A stretch of 64,000 nt of DNA, taken from positions 33,898-97,897 of the forward strand of contig NZ_BHYK01000018.1 of NCBI RefSeq assembly GCF_003865095.1. The letters run 5' to 3'. The notes under the pieces were generated by a model. It searched no databases. It was given only the letters and a program-made list of their open reading frames with translations, and was not told the DNA's origin. The translations under genes and the position numbers were made by a program. This document shows positions 1 through 9,975 of this stretch, one piece after another; the stretch's first letter is position 1, and every line of letters starts with the position of its first letter. The stretch comes from Clostridium tagluense. Lineage in GTDB: Bacteria > Bacillota > Clostridia > Clostridiales > Clostridiaceae.

Positions 1-134
1 TAACAGGTGATTATCATAAAGCATTATTAGCAATGACTATTAATCCATTAGTTCCATCTGATACTTTGGCTAAGAAAATACTTGATGAAATGCTTGAGGC
101 ACATAAAAAATACTTACCAATATTTTATAAATGA
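1..134 (+). CDS. C-terminal end of GH4 family phospho-glycosidase (partial)
   Basis: The reading frame is open from the window edge (first full codon at base 3) to the TGA at 132-134. The 43 visible residues include TGDYHKALLAMTINPLVPSD and then a helix ending in KKYLPIFYK. This is the C-terminal pattern of glycoside hydrolase family 4 enzymes, the NAD- and Mn-dependent 6-phospho-alpha/beta-glucosidases that cleave sugars imported by the PTS. The catalytic part lies outside the window, so substrate specificity cannot be judged. HPr and MupG genes follow closely, which fits a phosphosugar operon. Confidence 0.65.
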   Translation, partial: TGDYHKALLAMTINPLVPSDTLAKKILDEMLEAHKKYLPIFYK

Positions 135-225
135 TGATTTAATGGTGATGTTAAATAAAAGTAATTATTCTTACAATTATAAAAAAATATTGATGTTAGA
201 TAATTTATGGAAAGGAGGAAATACA

Positions 226-486
226 TTGAAAAGTGAAAAAGTAATTTTGGGAAATGAGGTAGGACTTCACGCAAGACCTGCTGCTTTACTTATAAAGGAA
301 GCATCAAAATATAAAAGTCAGATAAATATTATAAAAGAGGAAAAAAATTATAACGGAAAAAGTATAATATCAATTTTATCAATGGCTGCAATAAAAGGTG
401 ATGAGTTAACCGTATTAGCAGAGGGTGAAGATGAAGCTGAGGCAGTAAATTCACTTAAAGAATTTATAGCAAATTATAAGGACTAA
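226..486 (+). CDS. HPr family phosphocarrier protein (PTS)
   Basis: An 86-residue HPr. It passes phosphate from PTS enzyme I to sugar-specific EIIA proteins in the cytoplasm. The active-site His15 lies in GLHARPA and a regulatory-type Ser46 in GKSIISIL, so both the PEP-dependent and HPr-kinase sites are kept. The frame is open further upstream to an ATG at 82, but that stretch overlaps the GH4 gene and has no ribosome site. AAAGGAGG at 211-218 sits 7 bases before TTG 226, which fixes the start. Its place between a GH4 gene and MupG suggests an operon-borne HPr paralogue rather than the housekeeping ptsH, but this is inference. Confidence 0.9.
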   Translation: MKSEKVILGNEVGLHARPAALLIKEASKYKSQINIIKEEKNYNGKSIISILSMAAIKGDELTVLAEGEDEAEAVNSLKEFIANYKD

Positions 487-524
487 CTAGATTTTCTGAA
501 AATATAATTGTGGAGGCAATAAAA

Positions 525-1613
525 ATGAATAAACTTGGAATTTCAGTGTACCCTCATAATGGGAACAAAGAAAAAAATTTAGCATATATTAAACTTTCAA
601 GTGAATATGGATTTAAAAGGATGTTTACTTGCTTAATTTCTTTAGAGGATAGAAATTTAGAAAATAGCATAATTGAATTTAAAGAAATGGTGGCTTTTGC
701 AAATGAATGTGGTATGGAAGTAATTGCAGATGTGGAACCAGCTGTGTTTGAAAAATTTGGAACGACTTTTAAAGATTTATCATTTTTTAAAGAACTAGGT
801 GTATATGGTATAAGATTGGATTTAGGTTTTAGTGGGATAGAAGAATCTATTATGACCTTTAATCCCTATGGATTAAAAATTGAATTAAATATGAGTAATG
901 GAAGCAAATATGTGGATAATATTTTATCTTATAAGCCTAATGTGGATAACATTTTAGGCTGTCATAATTTTTATCCTCATCTTTATACTGGATTAAGTTA
1001 TGAACACTTTACAAAGTGTAGCAAACAGTTTAAAGAATTAGGCATTAGGACTGCTGCTTTTATAAATTCTAATGTAGCTAAGTTTGGACCTTGGCCTTTA
1101 TCAGAAGGCCTTTGTACTTTAGAAATGCATAGAAATTTACCAATAGAAATACAGGCTAAGCATTTACTATGTACTGGAGTAATTGATGATATAATAATAG
1201 GCAATGCATTTGCAAGTGAAGAGGAATTACAAAAATTAAGTAGGATAAACAAGGATATGTTGCAATTTACAGTAGAATTGCAGGACAATATTCCGGAATT
1301 GGAAAGAAAAATTGTTTTGGAAGAGTTTCATTTCAATCGTGGTGATGTATCAGAGTATGTTGCTAGATCCACGCAAAGTAGAGTCAAGTACAAAAATTGC
1401 GAATTTCCCCCTTTTAACACTCCTGATATTAAAAGAGGAGATGTTTTAATTGAATCCTCCTTATATACAAGGTATGCAGGAGAACTTCAAATTGCATTAA
1501 AAGATATGAAAAATAGCGGTAAGACTAATGTGGTTGGAAAAATTGCAAAAGAAGAAATCTTTTTATTAGAATATTTAGAGTCTTGGATGAAATTTGGGTT
1601 TGTAGAAAAATAG
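525..1613 (+). CDS. MupG/DUF871 family 6-phospho-N-acetylmuramidase-like protein
   Basis: A 362-residue protein beginning MNKLGISVYPHNG, with an N-terminal TIM-barrel (about 1-240) and a C-terminal cyclophilin-like domain (about 250-355, starting near ARSTQSRVKYKN). This is the DUF871 architecture. Characterised members (MupG) hydrolyse MurNAc-6-phosphate-GlcNAc brought in by a PTS during cell-wall recycling. The start at ATG 525 is preferred over GTG 510 because GGAGG at 512-516 gives 8-base spacing. It lies 38 bases after the HPr gene and is followed by a hairpin terminator, so it is probably the last gene of the PTS operon. Exact substrate is inferred from family only. Confidence 0.8.
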   Translation: MNKLGISVYPHNGNKEKNLAYIKLSSEYGFKRMFTCLISLEDRNLENSIIEFKEMVAFANECGMEVIADVEPAVFEKFGTTFKDLSFFKELGVYGIRLDLGFSGIEESIMTFNPYGLKIELNMSNGSKYVDNILSYKPNVDNILGCHNFYPHLYTGLSYEHFTKCSKQFKELGIRTAAFINSNVAKFGPWPLSEGLCTLEMHRNLPIEIQAKHLLCTGVIDDIIIGNAFASEEELQKLSRINKDMLQFTVELQDNIPELERKIVLEEFHFNRGDVSEYVARSTQSRVKYKNCEFPPFNTPDIKRGDVLIESSLYTRYAGELQIALKDMKNSGKTNVVGKIAKEEIFLLEYLESWMKFGFVEK

Positions 1614-1624
1614 CTATAATATCA

Positions 1625-1668
1625 ATTGATAAAATTAACTGTAAAGTTAGCCTTATCAATTTTTTTTT
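1625..1668 (+). terminator. Rho-independent terminator after the MupG operon
   Basis: ATTGATAA pairs with TTATCAAT, and TTAACT with AGTTA, around a GTAA loop; a run of nine T follows. Confidence 0.8.
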
Positions 1669-1787
1669 GTTTTAGCCAAGAATTTTTTACTTTTCTCTAA
1701 CTATTTTTTATTTCTATGTAACTATTTAATTTTAAATAAGGTTTAGAATAGAAGCATAGACAGGAAAAAAATTAAGGGGTGTTTTAT

Positions 1788-2975
1788 ATGAATAGAAAAT
1801 CTATATTAACTTTATCGCTAGTGGCGTCTTTAATGTTTACAGGGGGATGTAGTGTACCAAGTCCAAGTGAAGTAATAGTGTCACCAAAAATATTAGAATC
1901 ACAGGTTAAAAAGGAAGACATAAATTCAATAGCAAAACAATTTTTACCTATTAAATCAAAGCTAGTGGATGTATCAAAGATAGCTACCGGAAAGCCTGTT
2001 ATTAAGGTGGATCTTGATAATGATAAAAAAGATGAAATTATAGGTTTTTTTAATACTCCACAATCCTTTCAAAATGGGTTTGTTGTAATTAAAGAAAAAG
2101 AAGGAAAATGGAATAAAATATATGAGCACAAAGGTCAAGGAAATGAAATATTAAAAAGTGAGTTTATAGATATGTATGGAAAGGATAAAAAAACTTTGCT
2201 ATTTGGAAATCTCATTTCTACCAATGGAAGGGCGATATATAACTTATTTACCTTTAATGATGATAAGATAAACAAAGTGGATTTAGGAATATGGAATAAG
2301 ATGGAGGTAGTAAGTGCTTCTTTAGAAAACGATAAAAAGGGATTTGTGTTTGCAGGATGGTCATTATATCTTCCGTATAAATGCTATGGAGTTTTTTTAA
2401 TTAGATTTGATGGTGAAAAACTTACCTATGCTAAAGATTTATATCCACAATATTTCAAAAAAGTAGTAAAATATTACAAAGACATAATGTCTAAGGGTTC
2501 CAACGATGTTTCACATTGGTATTTTTTAGCTAATGCACAGGTGAAATCAAATATGTATAATGATGCTCTTAATTCTATTAAAAAAGGTATTGATGCTATG
2601 AATGATGAAAATGGACCATCTAAAGGATTTGAAGATGATTTTTCTGTACTAAAGGCACAGGCACTAAATGGGCTTAAAAAGTATAATGAAGCAAAGCAGT
2701 TATCTGAAGAGGTGGCTATAAAACAACTTAAGAAGCTAGACAAAAATAAAAAGGATAAAGACGATAAAGATAGCTTAGGGTACATACAAGAAGAAAATAT
2801 ATTACAAGATATTTATTTGGGACTTGTAAAGTCATGTTATGGGCTAAAACAAGATGATGAGGGACTACAATATTACCAAAAATATTTGGTTATAGCTAAA
2901 AACCTTCAAAAAAAGGAATTCTATATATGTAAAGTTGTAAAAGAAAGTATAGAGCCATTAGATGAAATAAAATAA
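1788..2975 (+). CDS. Lipoprotein of unknown function, operon with a two-component system
   Basis: A 395-residue protein with a signal peptide and lipobox (SLMFTGGC, acylated Cys21), so it should be anchored on the outer face of the membrane. The middle (about 55-210) looks like a beta-rich domain with LDNDKKDEI, reminiscent of VCBS/FG-GAP-like calcium loops. The C-terminal half (about 225-390) is helical with TPR-like repeats (SHWYFLANAQVKSNMYNDAL and similar). I do not recognise a named family. ATG 1788 is chosen over GTG 1779 because AAGGGG at 1774-1779 then has 8-base spacing. It ends 18 bases before the response regulator and may be the sensory partner of the kinase. Confidence 0.75.
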   Translation: MNRKSILTLSLVASLMFTGGCSVPSPSEVIVSPKILESQVKKEDINSIAKQFLPIKSKLVDVSKIATGKPVIKVDLDNDKKDEIIGFFNTPQSFQNGFVVIKEKEGKWNKIYEHKGQGNEILKSEFIDMYGKDKKTLLFGNLISTNGRAIYNLFTFNDDKINKVDLGIWNKMEVVSASLENDKKGFVFAGWSLYLPYKCYGVFLIRFDGEKLTYAKDLYPQYFKKVVKYYKDIMSKGSNDVSHWYFLANAQVKSNMYNDALNSIKKGIDAMNDENGPSKGFEDDFSVLKAQALNGLKKYNEAKQLSEEVAIKQLKKLDKNKKDKDDKDSLGYIQEENILQDIYLGLVKSCYGLKQDDEGLQYYQKYLVIAKNLQKKEFYICKVVKESIEPLDEIK

Positions 2976-2993
2976 TGATTTGGGGTGGAATTA

Positions 2994-3677
2994 ATGAATG
3001 AAAAGGTTCTTGTTGTTGAGGATGAAAAACACATTAGAGATTTTATAACTTTAAATTTGTCTTTAAGTAGATTTCAAGTTATAGAAGCATCCTCAGGGGA
3101 AGAAGGGTTAATTAAGTATGAAGCTGAAAAACCAGATGTAGTAATTCTTGATATATTGTTACCTAATATAGATGGCTATGAAGTATGTAAAAGATTAAGA
3201 GAAACCTGTTGCCTTTGCTGTATAATAATGCTAACAGCAAAGGCACAGGATATGGATAAAATAATAGGGCTTGATATTGGGGCTGACGATTATATGGTCA
3301 AGCCCTTTAATCCTATGGAACTTATATCAAGAATAAATGCTAATTTAAGAAAAATAAAAAGAAATAACCTTAATTCAGATGTTCTTATCTATAGACAATT
3401 GAAACTTAATAAATCATCCCAAAAGTTTTATAAAAATCATTTAGAAATAGAATTCACATTTAGAGAGTTTTCTCTTATAGAAGTATTTATGGAAAGTATA
3501 AACAAAGCACTTTCTAGGGAAAAACTTTTAGATTTAGCTTGGGGAGAAGACTTTTTTGGAGAGATAAAGACTGTTGATGTTCATGTAAGGAGAATAAGAG
3601 AAAAAATAGAAGATAATCCATCAAAGCCTATTTATATACAAACAGTTTGGGGAGTGGGGTATAGGTTTGGGAAATAA
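2994..3677 (+). CDS. OmpR/PhoB-family response regulator
   Basis: A 227-residue regulator. The receiver domain (about 3-118) has the acidic pocket VVEDE and phospho-acceptor Asp in VILDILLPNIDG; the switch Lys is in MVKPF. The C-terminal winged helix (about 130-226) ends with the typical VRRIREKIEDNP and VWGVGYRFGK. The start at ATG 2994 is preferred over GTG 2985 because GGGGTGG at 2982-2988 serves it. An unusual CCLCC cluster lies in the receiver (ETCCLCCIIMLT). It forms an operon with the lipoprotein upstream and the kinase downstream. Confidence 0.92.
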   Translation: MNEKVLVVEDEKHIRDFITLNLSLSRFQVIEASSGEEGLIKYEAEKPDVVILDILLPNIDGYEVCKRLRETCCLCCIIMLTAKAQDMDKIIGLDIGADDYMVKPFNPMELISRINANLRKIKRNNLNSDVLIYRQLKLNKSSQKFYKNHLEIEFTFREFSLIEVFMESINKALSREKLLDLAWGEDFFGEIKTVDVHVRRIREKIEDNPSKPIYIQTVWGVGYRFGK

Positions 3678-3759
3678 GGCACATAAAAACAAATAACAAG
3701 TCAAAGATGCTAGCATACTGAATTTTTATTTATTTTTATGTGTTAAAGGAGGGAATGCG

Positions 3760-5142
3760 TTGAGAAGTATTAAGACAAGGCTTACAGTAAGTTACTTAAT
3801 ACTTATAATTTTAATTGTAGTTATATTTGAGTCCATACTTATGGTTAGTATAAAAAAATATTATAATAATACCATTGAAAATATATTAAAGAACCAAGCT
3901 GAGATTTCAAGTAATTTTTACGGAAAATATTTTGCGGATACAGATATTTCAACGGCATCTAATGATATAACAGGTAATTTCTCTTATTTAACAGACGCAG
4001 AAATTCAGATAGTGGATACAAATGGAATTGTAATTAATGATAATAAAGGAGTTTCAACTGGGATAAAGATAAAATCTCCAGACATTGACCAAGCAATAAA
4101 AGGGGGAATAGGGGTATTCAAGGGCAAATCAAAAGAAAGCCAAGAAAGTATAATGGCAGTTTCAAAGGCTTTAACATCAAATGGTAAAGCAGTTGGAGTT
4201 ATACGATTTATAACATCAATGGAAATGGTAAATAAACTACTTAAAAATATATTTTTTATGTTTGTGCTAATAGGAGTCCTTGTTATTTTAGCCACAGCAA
4301 TACTGAGCCTTATCATGTCGAAAACAATTGTAGAACCGTTAAAAACTGTAACAAATGCAGCTAAAGAAATGGCTAGTGGTAAATTTTCAACAAGAGTAGA
4401 TAAAAAATATAATGATGAAGTAGGTATAATGGCGGATACTTTAAATTATATGTCTGAGGAAATATTAAAAAATGATAAATTGAAAAATGAATTTATCTCA
4501 TCCATATCACATGAACTTAGGACACCATTAACATCTATAAAAGGTTGGGCTTTAACATTAAAAAGGAAAGAATTTATTGATGAGGTTAAAAAAGAAGAAG
4601 CACTTAATATTATAGTTGAAGAAAGCGAAAGATTATCACTAATGGTTGAGGAACTTCTAGACTTTTCAAGATTTCAATCTGGCAGGATTACTCTTCACAT
4701 AGATAAAATTGATATAGGAAAACTTTTAAAAAATATAATTATGGAATTTCAGCCAAGAGCACAGAAAAGTGGAATTATACTAACTTACAATATTTGCGAA
4801 ACGATACTTATTGATGGAGATAAAAACAGGCTAAAACAAGTTTTTATCAATATACTAGATAATGCATTGAAGTTTACAAATGAGGGGGAAGAAATTTGTA
4901 TATGCTATGTAGAGAATGAGGAAAATATAGCAATAACTATTAAAGATAACGGTATAGGAATAAATAAAGAAGATTTAAAAAACATTACCAAAAAGTTTTA
5001 CAAAGGAAATTCAAAAAAATCAGGAAGTGGACTGGGACTTGCAATATCAAATGAAATAGTAAATCTACATAAGGGTGAATTAAATTTTGAAAGTGAATAT
5101 GGAAAGGGAACTAAGGTTGAAGTTAAATTGCTTAAAAAATAA
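3760..5142 (+). CDS. Sensor histidine kinase with HAMP domain
   Basis: A 460-residue membrane kinase. One N-terminal transmembrane helix (about 8-30), an extracytoplasmic domain (31-165), a second helix (about 166-188), HAMP (189-240), HisKA with phospho-acceptor His in SSISHELRTPLTSI, and HATPase with DNALKFTNEGE, IKDNGIGI and GSGLGLAI. The start is TTG 3760 behind AAAGGAGGG. It is the cognate partner of the regulator 82 bases upstream. The signal is unknown. Confidence 0.92.
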   Translation: MRSIKTRLTVSYLILIILIVVIFESILMVSIKKYYNNTIENILKNQAEISSNFYGKYFADTDISTASNDITGNFSYLTDAEIQIVDTNGIVINDNKGVSTGIKIKSPDIDQAIKGGIGVFKGKSKESQESIMAVSKALTSNGKAVGVIRFITSMEMVNKLLKNIFFMFVLIGVLVILATAILSLIMSKTIVEPLKTVTNAAKEMASGKFSTRVDKKYNDEVGIMADTLNYMSEEILKNDKLKNEFISSISHELRTPLTSIKGWALTLKRKEFIDEVKKEEALNIIVEESERLSLMVEELLDFSRFQSGRITLHIDKIDIGKLLKNIIMEFQPRAQKSGIILTYNICETILIDGDKNRLKQVFINILDNALKFTNEGEEICICYVENEENIAITIKDNGIGINKEDLKNITKKFYKGNSKKSGSGLGLAISNEIVNLHKGELNFESEYGKGTKVEVKLLKK

Positions 5143-5222
5143 GCAGAGCATCAAATGTAGTTTTTATTGTGGTAATTGAATCATACTGAGCAAGGTGGCC
5201 TTACTCAGTTGATTTACATAAG

Positions 5223-5262
5223 GTATATAGACTAGCTTCTTAGGTAGTCTATATACATTTTT
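5223..5262 (+). terminator. Hairpin terminator downstream of the kinase
   Basis: A perfect 12-bp stem GTATATAGACTA / TAGTCTATATAC with a 10-base loop, followed by ATTTTT. The rest of the 5143-5479 gap holds only a possible decayed reading frame (see findings). Confidence 0.65.
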
Positions 5263-5479
5263 GGCTTTAAAAATTGTTCTCTCGGGTGCTTCCATTATAG
5301 TAACTAGTGTGTCTGACAAGAAGAGACACTTAGTTATTTAGGAAATAATTGATAATGAAAAAAGGAGTTTAATTAATGAATTTTATCTTAAGAATGATGC
5401 TAATGTAAAAAAACATATAAAGGATTTTAAAATAAAACCGATAAATGTATAAACTAAAAATAAAAATTAGGAGGAAATT

Positions 5480-7564
5480 ATGAAACAAGCTAAAGATTCA
5501 AGCTTTACATTATTTAATAGAGCAAAGAAAATAAATACAATTATATTAACATCAATTTTACCTGTATTTTTAATAACTGTTATGGCTATAGGAATCTTTG
5601 CTTATAATAATTCGAAAAAAACAATAAACAGTGAGATTGAGCAAAAAATGACTCATCAATTGAAAGAAACAATAAATTCCATACAAACAGACTTACAAAA
5701 AAATGGTCAAATTCCAGCTTCAATATCAAAAAGTGTGGAATCTATGGGTAAAATCATGAAAAAAGATAATTTTGTTTCTCTTACACAAAAGAGTATAAGT
5801 ACCAATGAAGACACTTTTGGACTCGGAATATGGTTTGAACCTTATAAATACGATGCAACTTTAAAGTATTTTTCGCCATATGCATTTAAAGAAAATGGAA
5901 AACCCAAATATTCAGATGAGTATATAACTACACAATATGAATACACTAAAGAGGAATGGTATACTTTAGGTAAAGATACTAATAAGGTTGTTGTTTGGTC
6001 TTCTGCATATGTTGATGCCGTAACTAAGATTGCTATGGTAACAGCTACAGCTCCTTTTTATGATGACAATCATAATTTTATTGGAGTTACTACAGCTGAT
6101 ATGAGTTTAGTAGCCATTCAAAAAAAAATAGCTGGAATTAAGGTTGGTAATGCTGGGAAAGCCGTCCTTTTAAGTGGTGACGGAACATATTTAGCAGGTA
6201 CTAGCAAAGAAAATATAATGAAATTAAAGGTTAGTGATAATTCTAATAAAGCTATAGCTGAAGTAGGTCAAAAAATTGTAAAAGATAAAAATGGGAATGC
6301 TGGGTATAAAGATGTGGACGGTAAAAAACAAGTCTATTATGAATTAGTACCGGAAACAGGTTGGATAGTTGCATTAGTAATGCCTGAAAGTGAACTTTAT
6401 GCATCACTCCAAAATCTATTGTTAAAGATTACTGCAATTCTAATAGTAGCTTCAATTTTAATTATTATCGTAGTTCTTCTATTTAGTTCATACATAACAA
6501 AAAACATAAAGAGGGTAAATGATCTTTCTTTCGCTATTGCAGAAGGGGATTTAACGAAGATATTAGATATTAATAGTAAAAATGAATTAGGGGAAATGGG
6601 AAGTAATTTAAATAAAATGACTAATAATTTAAGAAAGCTAGTTACGAGTACCATAGAAAGTTTAGAACAGGTTGTAGCAACATCAGAAGAGCTTACAGCA
6701 AGTTCAGATCAAACTCAGGAGTCAGCAGAAGAAATATCACTCGCTATTCAAAAGGTTGCCAAGGGAAGTGAAAAGCAGGTAGTAATTGCCCTTGATGCAT
6801 CAAGAGTAGCAAAAGAGATATTTAAAGGTATAGAACAAATATCACAAAATGTTCAAGAAGTTACCAATGTTTCACTAGCTACATTTACCAAAGCTGAAAA
6901 AGGTAATGGAGTTGTAAATTCTGCTGTCCAGTATATGAATAATATTAGTGAAAAAGTAGCTATTTCATCACAAGTAGTGTCAGTATTAGGAGATAAATCT
7001 ACGGAAATAGGAAGTATAGTATCCTCAATAACGTCTATTGCAGAGCAAACTAATTTACTCGCTTTAAATGCAGCTATTGAAGCGGCTAGAGCAGGGGAGC
7101 AAGGTAGAGGTTTTGCTGTTGTTGCTGATGAAGTTAGGAAACTTGCAGAGCAATCAGCGAGGGCTGCAGGAAATATATCTGGATTAATACATGAAATTCA
7201 AAGTGAGATTGTAAATGCGGTGCAAGCTATGAATAATGGTACTATAGCTGTGAATGACGGAACTAGAATGGTTAGTGAGGCAGGTAAATCCTTTGCAGAT
7301 ATATTGCAGGATGTTAATTCTATGTCATCTCAGATGCAGGACATAGCTGCTGTAGTAGAAGAAATAAGTGCAGGTACCCACAATATGCTTGAGGGTGTTG
7401 AAAATGTATCGAGAATATCTAATGAATCATCAGAAAATTCTCAAAATGTATCAGCTAGTTCACAGCAGCAGACAGAATTAATGAAAGAAGTAGCGAGTGC
7501 TGCTGAAAACTTAACTACCATGGCTGAAGAATTACAAAATTCCATGAGCAATTTTAAATTGTAA
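5480..7564 (+). CDS. Methyl-accepting chemotaxis protein with Cache sensor
   Basis: A 694-residue chemoreceptor. Transmembrane helix at about 20-42, a periplasmic-side double Cache domain (about 45-305, with [11 protein letters not shown] and [13 protein letters not shown]), second helix at about 312-336, HAMP (337-390), and the signalling domain (400-690). The hairpin tip is the conserved [20 protein letters not shown]. Cache domains usually bind amino acids or carboxylates, but the ligand cannot be told here. The ATG follows AGGAGG with 6-base spacing. It is monocistronic, with its own terminator. Confidence 0.95.
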   Translation: MKQAKDSSFTLFNRAKKINTIILTSILPVFLITVMAIGIFAYNNSKKTINSEIEQKMTHQLKETINSIQTDLQKNGQIPASISKSVESMGKIMKKDNFVSLTQKSISTNEDTFGLGIWFEPYKYDATLKYFSPYAFKENGKPKYSDEYITTQYEYTKEEWYTLGKDTNKVVVWSSAYVDAVTKIAMVTATAPFYDDNHNFIGVTTADMSLVAIQKKIAGIKVGNAGKAVLLSGDGTYLAGTSKENIMKLKVSDNSNKAIAEVGQKIVKDKNGNAGYKDVDGKKQVYYELVPETGWIVALVMPESELYASLQNLLLKITAILIVASILIIIVVLLFSSYITKNIKRVNDLSFAIAEGDLTKILDINSKNELGEMGSNLNKMTNNLRKLVTSTIESLEQVVATSEELTASSDQTQESAEEISLAIQKVAKGSEKQVVIALDASRVAKEIFKGIEQISQNVQEVTNVSLATFTKAEKGNGVVNSAVQYMNNISEKVAISSQVVSVLGDKSTEIGSIVSSITSIAEQTNLLALNAAIEAARAGEQGRGFAVVADEVRKLAEQSARAAGNISGLIHEIQSEIVNAVQAMNNGTIAVNDGTRMVSEAGKSFADILQDVNSMSSQMQDIAAVVEEISAGTHNMLEGVENVSRISNESSENSQNVSASSQQQTELMKEVASAAENLTTMAEELQNSMSNFKL

Positions 7565-7587
7565 TGCTTTATGATTTTTCGAAATAC

Positions 7588-7625
7588 AAAAAAAGGGAGT
7601 TCATTTAATGAACTTCCTTTTTTAA
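7588..7625 (+). terminator. Rho-independent terminator after the MCP
   Basis: AAAAAGGGAGTTCAT pairs with ATGAACTTCCTTTTT around a TTA loop, with a T-rich tail. Confidence 0.8.
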
Positions 7626-7731
7626 AATATATATCATTATTTTAACGACATTTCCGCAGGAGATGATTTAACTCCTGAAAAACAATTGTACTTAAATATC
7701 TAATGCTAATGAAGAGTTTGAATGTAGCTTC

Positions 7732-8379
7732 TTAGGTGAAATATGCTAGATTAATTATATCTTTTGAACGTCTTTGATTCCAAAGTAAGTCTAAATTTAT
7801 ATCTCGACGCTCCCCATAGGTGGAAACTGAAAGATAATATATATTATATTTTGAATTAAGCAATAAATCAGTAATAGTCATCCAGTGCCAAGTATATTCT
7901 TTGAATTCCACTAGTGGGTGTTTAAGAACTAGGATAGCAATGGGAAGTTTTTGAGATAGCGCCTTAGAGATAAAGTTTATAGCGTCTTGCATAGTAGAGG
8001 CATTATCATCTAAAATATGAGGGACCAAAGATACACCTCTTTTTTTTGCAAAAGCTAAAACACTATCAGAGAACTTTCGAACAGAGGTAAGTCCAAAGAT
8101 TCCTGGCTTTACGTATTTTCGGATTTCAATCATATGAAAAGTAAAATCCACCTTATTTGCAATACCCTTATAGGGATATAGCGCATGATATTTATCCTCA
8201 AAAGTTTGAGCTAAATATGCAGTTATATTTGCTGCAGCAACAGGGCCACAACCGCTAAGTTTATGAAATTTCTTTGGAAACCAGTACTGGCTTCCACCAT
8301 AATATGAAGTTTTTGAATCATATATATTAAATTGAATCTCTTCAAAGTTAGTACTTTTAGGCGTAATGAAACTTTCCAT
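7732..8379 (-). CDS. Putative papain-like (C39-type) cysteine peptidase
   Basis: A 215-residue protein without a signal peptide. It has the arrangement of papain-fold C39-like proteins: a catalytic-type Cys in LSGCGPVAAANITAYLAQ, where the helix after Cys carries small residues, and a downstream His in YTWHWMTITDLL followed by strands. The intervening region is not recognisable. The start is ATG at 8379 (second candidate after GTG 8388), because AAGGGG then lies 8 bases upstream. It stands alone between converging and diverging neighbours. I infer hydrolase activity from the Cys/His pattern only; a transglutaminase-like or inactive homologue is possible. Confidence 0.6.
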   Translation of the reverse strand: MESFITPKSTNFEEIQFNIYDSKTSYYGGSQYWFPKKFHKLSGCGPVAAANITAYLAQTFEDKYHALYPYKGIANKVDFTFHMIEIRKYVKPGIFGLTSVRKFSDSVLAFAKKRGVSLVPHILDDNASTMQDAINFISKALSQKLPIAILVLKHPLVEFKEYTWHWMTITDLLLNSKYNIYYLSVSTYGERRDINLDLLWNQRRSKDIINLAYFT

Positions 8380-8438
8380 GGTTATCACCCCTTTATAGGA
8401 TTTTTAAATTATTTTGTATTAGATTGCAATAGTCAAGA

Positions 8439-8467
8439 TTGATTTTGTTTATTATCTAATATACTAT
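8439..8467 (+). promoter_or_regulatory. Possible sigma-A promoter for the SPFH gene
   Basis: TTGATT and TACTAT are separated by 17 bases. This is the only near-consensus pair I see in the 8380-8765 gap; it would give a leader of about 290 bases. Nothing else is evident in this AT-rich stretch. Confidence 0.3.
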
Positions 8468-8765
8468 AGTTCTTATTAGGTGTAAACAAGGTTAATATGG
8501 AATATAAATAAGATAAAGTTTGTGAATTTAATATATTATATTCTTAATTATAAAATGGCTCATATTTATATAAAGTATACTCATTCATTTTTAGTAAGTT
8601 AAATTATAAATATATATAGCAAAATAATAATGGTACCGCTTATGGGGTGTTTATAAGAAATAATGTCGTAAAAAAGGGATTTTGTAAGTGGGTATAGAAA
8701 ATTATAAATAGATGAATTTATTAAAATTGTTATGTGCTCTTAAGGATTAATAGGAGGTTTTATAT

Positions 8766-9899
8766 ATGGGATTATTTGACTTTATTAAAAATCAATTTAT
8801 TGAAGTAATAGAATGGACTGATAATACTACAGATACAATGGTATATAGATTTCCCGTAGAAAACAAAGAGATAAAAATGGGAGCGCAATTAACTGTAAGA
8901 GAATCTCAACTTGCGGTATTTGTTAACGAGGGTGTTATAGCAGACGTATTTTATCCAGGTAGATATACTTTATCTACTGAAAACATGCCTATAACTACTA
9001 AGCTAAAATCATGGAAGTATGGCTTTGATTCTCCTTTTAAAGCAGAAGTGTATTTTGTTAATTCAAAACAATTTACAGATCAGAAGTGGGGTACGTCAAA
9101 TCCTATAATGATGCGTGATAAAGAGTTTGGAATGCTTAGATTAAGAGGATATGGTATTTATTCTTATGGAGTTGTTAATGCTGAAATATTCTTAAAAGAG
9201 GTTTTTGGAACTAATCAGCAGTTTGATACTGAAAGCATTTCAGGACAACTAAAACGTACTATTTTATCAGGTATTACAGATTTATTAGGTGAATCTAAAA
9301 TAGCTGCACTGGATCTTGCTATGAATTATGATGAGTTAAGTGAGCAAGCTAAAAATAAATTACAACCTAAATTTTATGAATTTGGATTTGAGCTTAAAAC
9401 CCTAATAATTGAAAATATATCTCTTCCAGAAGAAGTTGAAAAAGTTATGGACAAGAGAACCTCTATGGGAGTGCTTGGAAATCTAAATCAGTATACTCAA
9501 TATCAGGCTGCAGAAGCAATAAGAGATGCTGCTCAAAATCCAGGTGGTATGGGTGGCGTAGGAGCTTCCATAGGAGCTGGGGCAGCTATTGGTAATATTA
9601 TGGCAGAATCACTAAAAGGAAATTCGTATTCGCAAAATTCTTCTGAGATTAGTACAGTTGAATGTCCTCATTGCCATTCAAAAGTATCCAGCAATCATAA
9701 ATTTTGTAATGCATGTGGAAAATCATTAGAACAGTTGAAGAATAAATGTAATAAATGTGGAGCAGATGTTGATAGTAATGCAAAATTCTGCCCTGAATGT
9801 GGTTGTTCTCAGAATTTAGAAAAGTTTTGCTCAAATTGCAGAGCTAAAATGTCCCCAAGTGCAAAGTTTTGCCCTGAATGTGGAACTTCAAATGCTTAA
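8766..9899 (+). CDS. SPFH-domain protein with C-terminal zinc ribbons (YdjI-like)
   Basis: A 377-residue protein. The N-terminal SPFH/virion-core-like domain spans about 20-240. A glycine/alanine-rich linker (about 255-285) follows. Three CxxC...CxxC knuckles come last: CPHCHSKVSSNHKFCNACG, CNKCGADVDSNAKFCPECG, CSNCRAKMSPSAKFCPECG. This resembles B. subtilis YdjI, which works with YdjG/YdjH and PspA at stressed membranes. ATG 8766 follows AGGAGG. The next gene is a YdjG-like membrane zinc-ribbon protein, so the two probably act together. Membrane-stress function is inferred from the B. subtilis parallel. Confidence 0.8.
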   Translation: MGLFDFIKNQFIEVIEWTDNTTDTMVYRFPVENKEIKMGAQLTVRESQLAVFVNEGVIADVFYPGRYTLSTENMPITTKLKSWKYGFDSPFKAEVYFVNSKQFTDQKWGTSNPIMMRDKEFGMLRLRGYGIYSYGVVNAEIFLKEVFGTNQQFDTESISGQLKRTILSGITDLLGESKIAALDLAMNYDELSEQAKNKLQPKFYEFGFELKTLIIENISLPEEVEKVMDKRTSMGVLGNLNQYTQYQAAEAIRDAAQNPGGMGGVGASIGAGAAIGNIMAESLKGNSYSQNSSEISTVECPHCHSKVSSNHKFCNACGKSLEQLKNKCNKCGADVDSNAKFCPECGCSQNLEKFCSNCRAKMSPSAKFCPECGTSNA

Positions 9900-9975
9900 A
9901 TCTTAAAAAATACTATGAGGGAAAATATATTAGCTTAATGATAATTTTTCAAGAGATGTATTAGGGGGAGAGAAT

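Noticed and set aside
82..225. Upstream extension of the HPr reading frame to ATG 82
   Set aside because: It overlaps the GH4 coding end, has no ribosome site and precedes the conserved HPr N-terminus; TTG 226 has AAAGGAGG at the right distance.
7661..7682. CAGGAG/CTCCTG hairpin between the MCP and the C39-like gene
   Set aside because: Six-bp stem without a T-run on either strand; not enough to call a terminator or operator.
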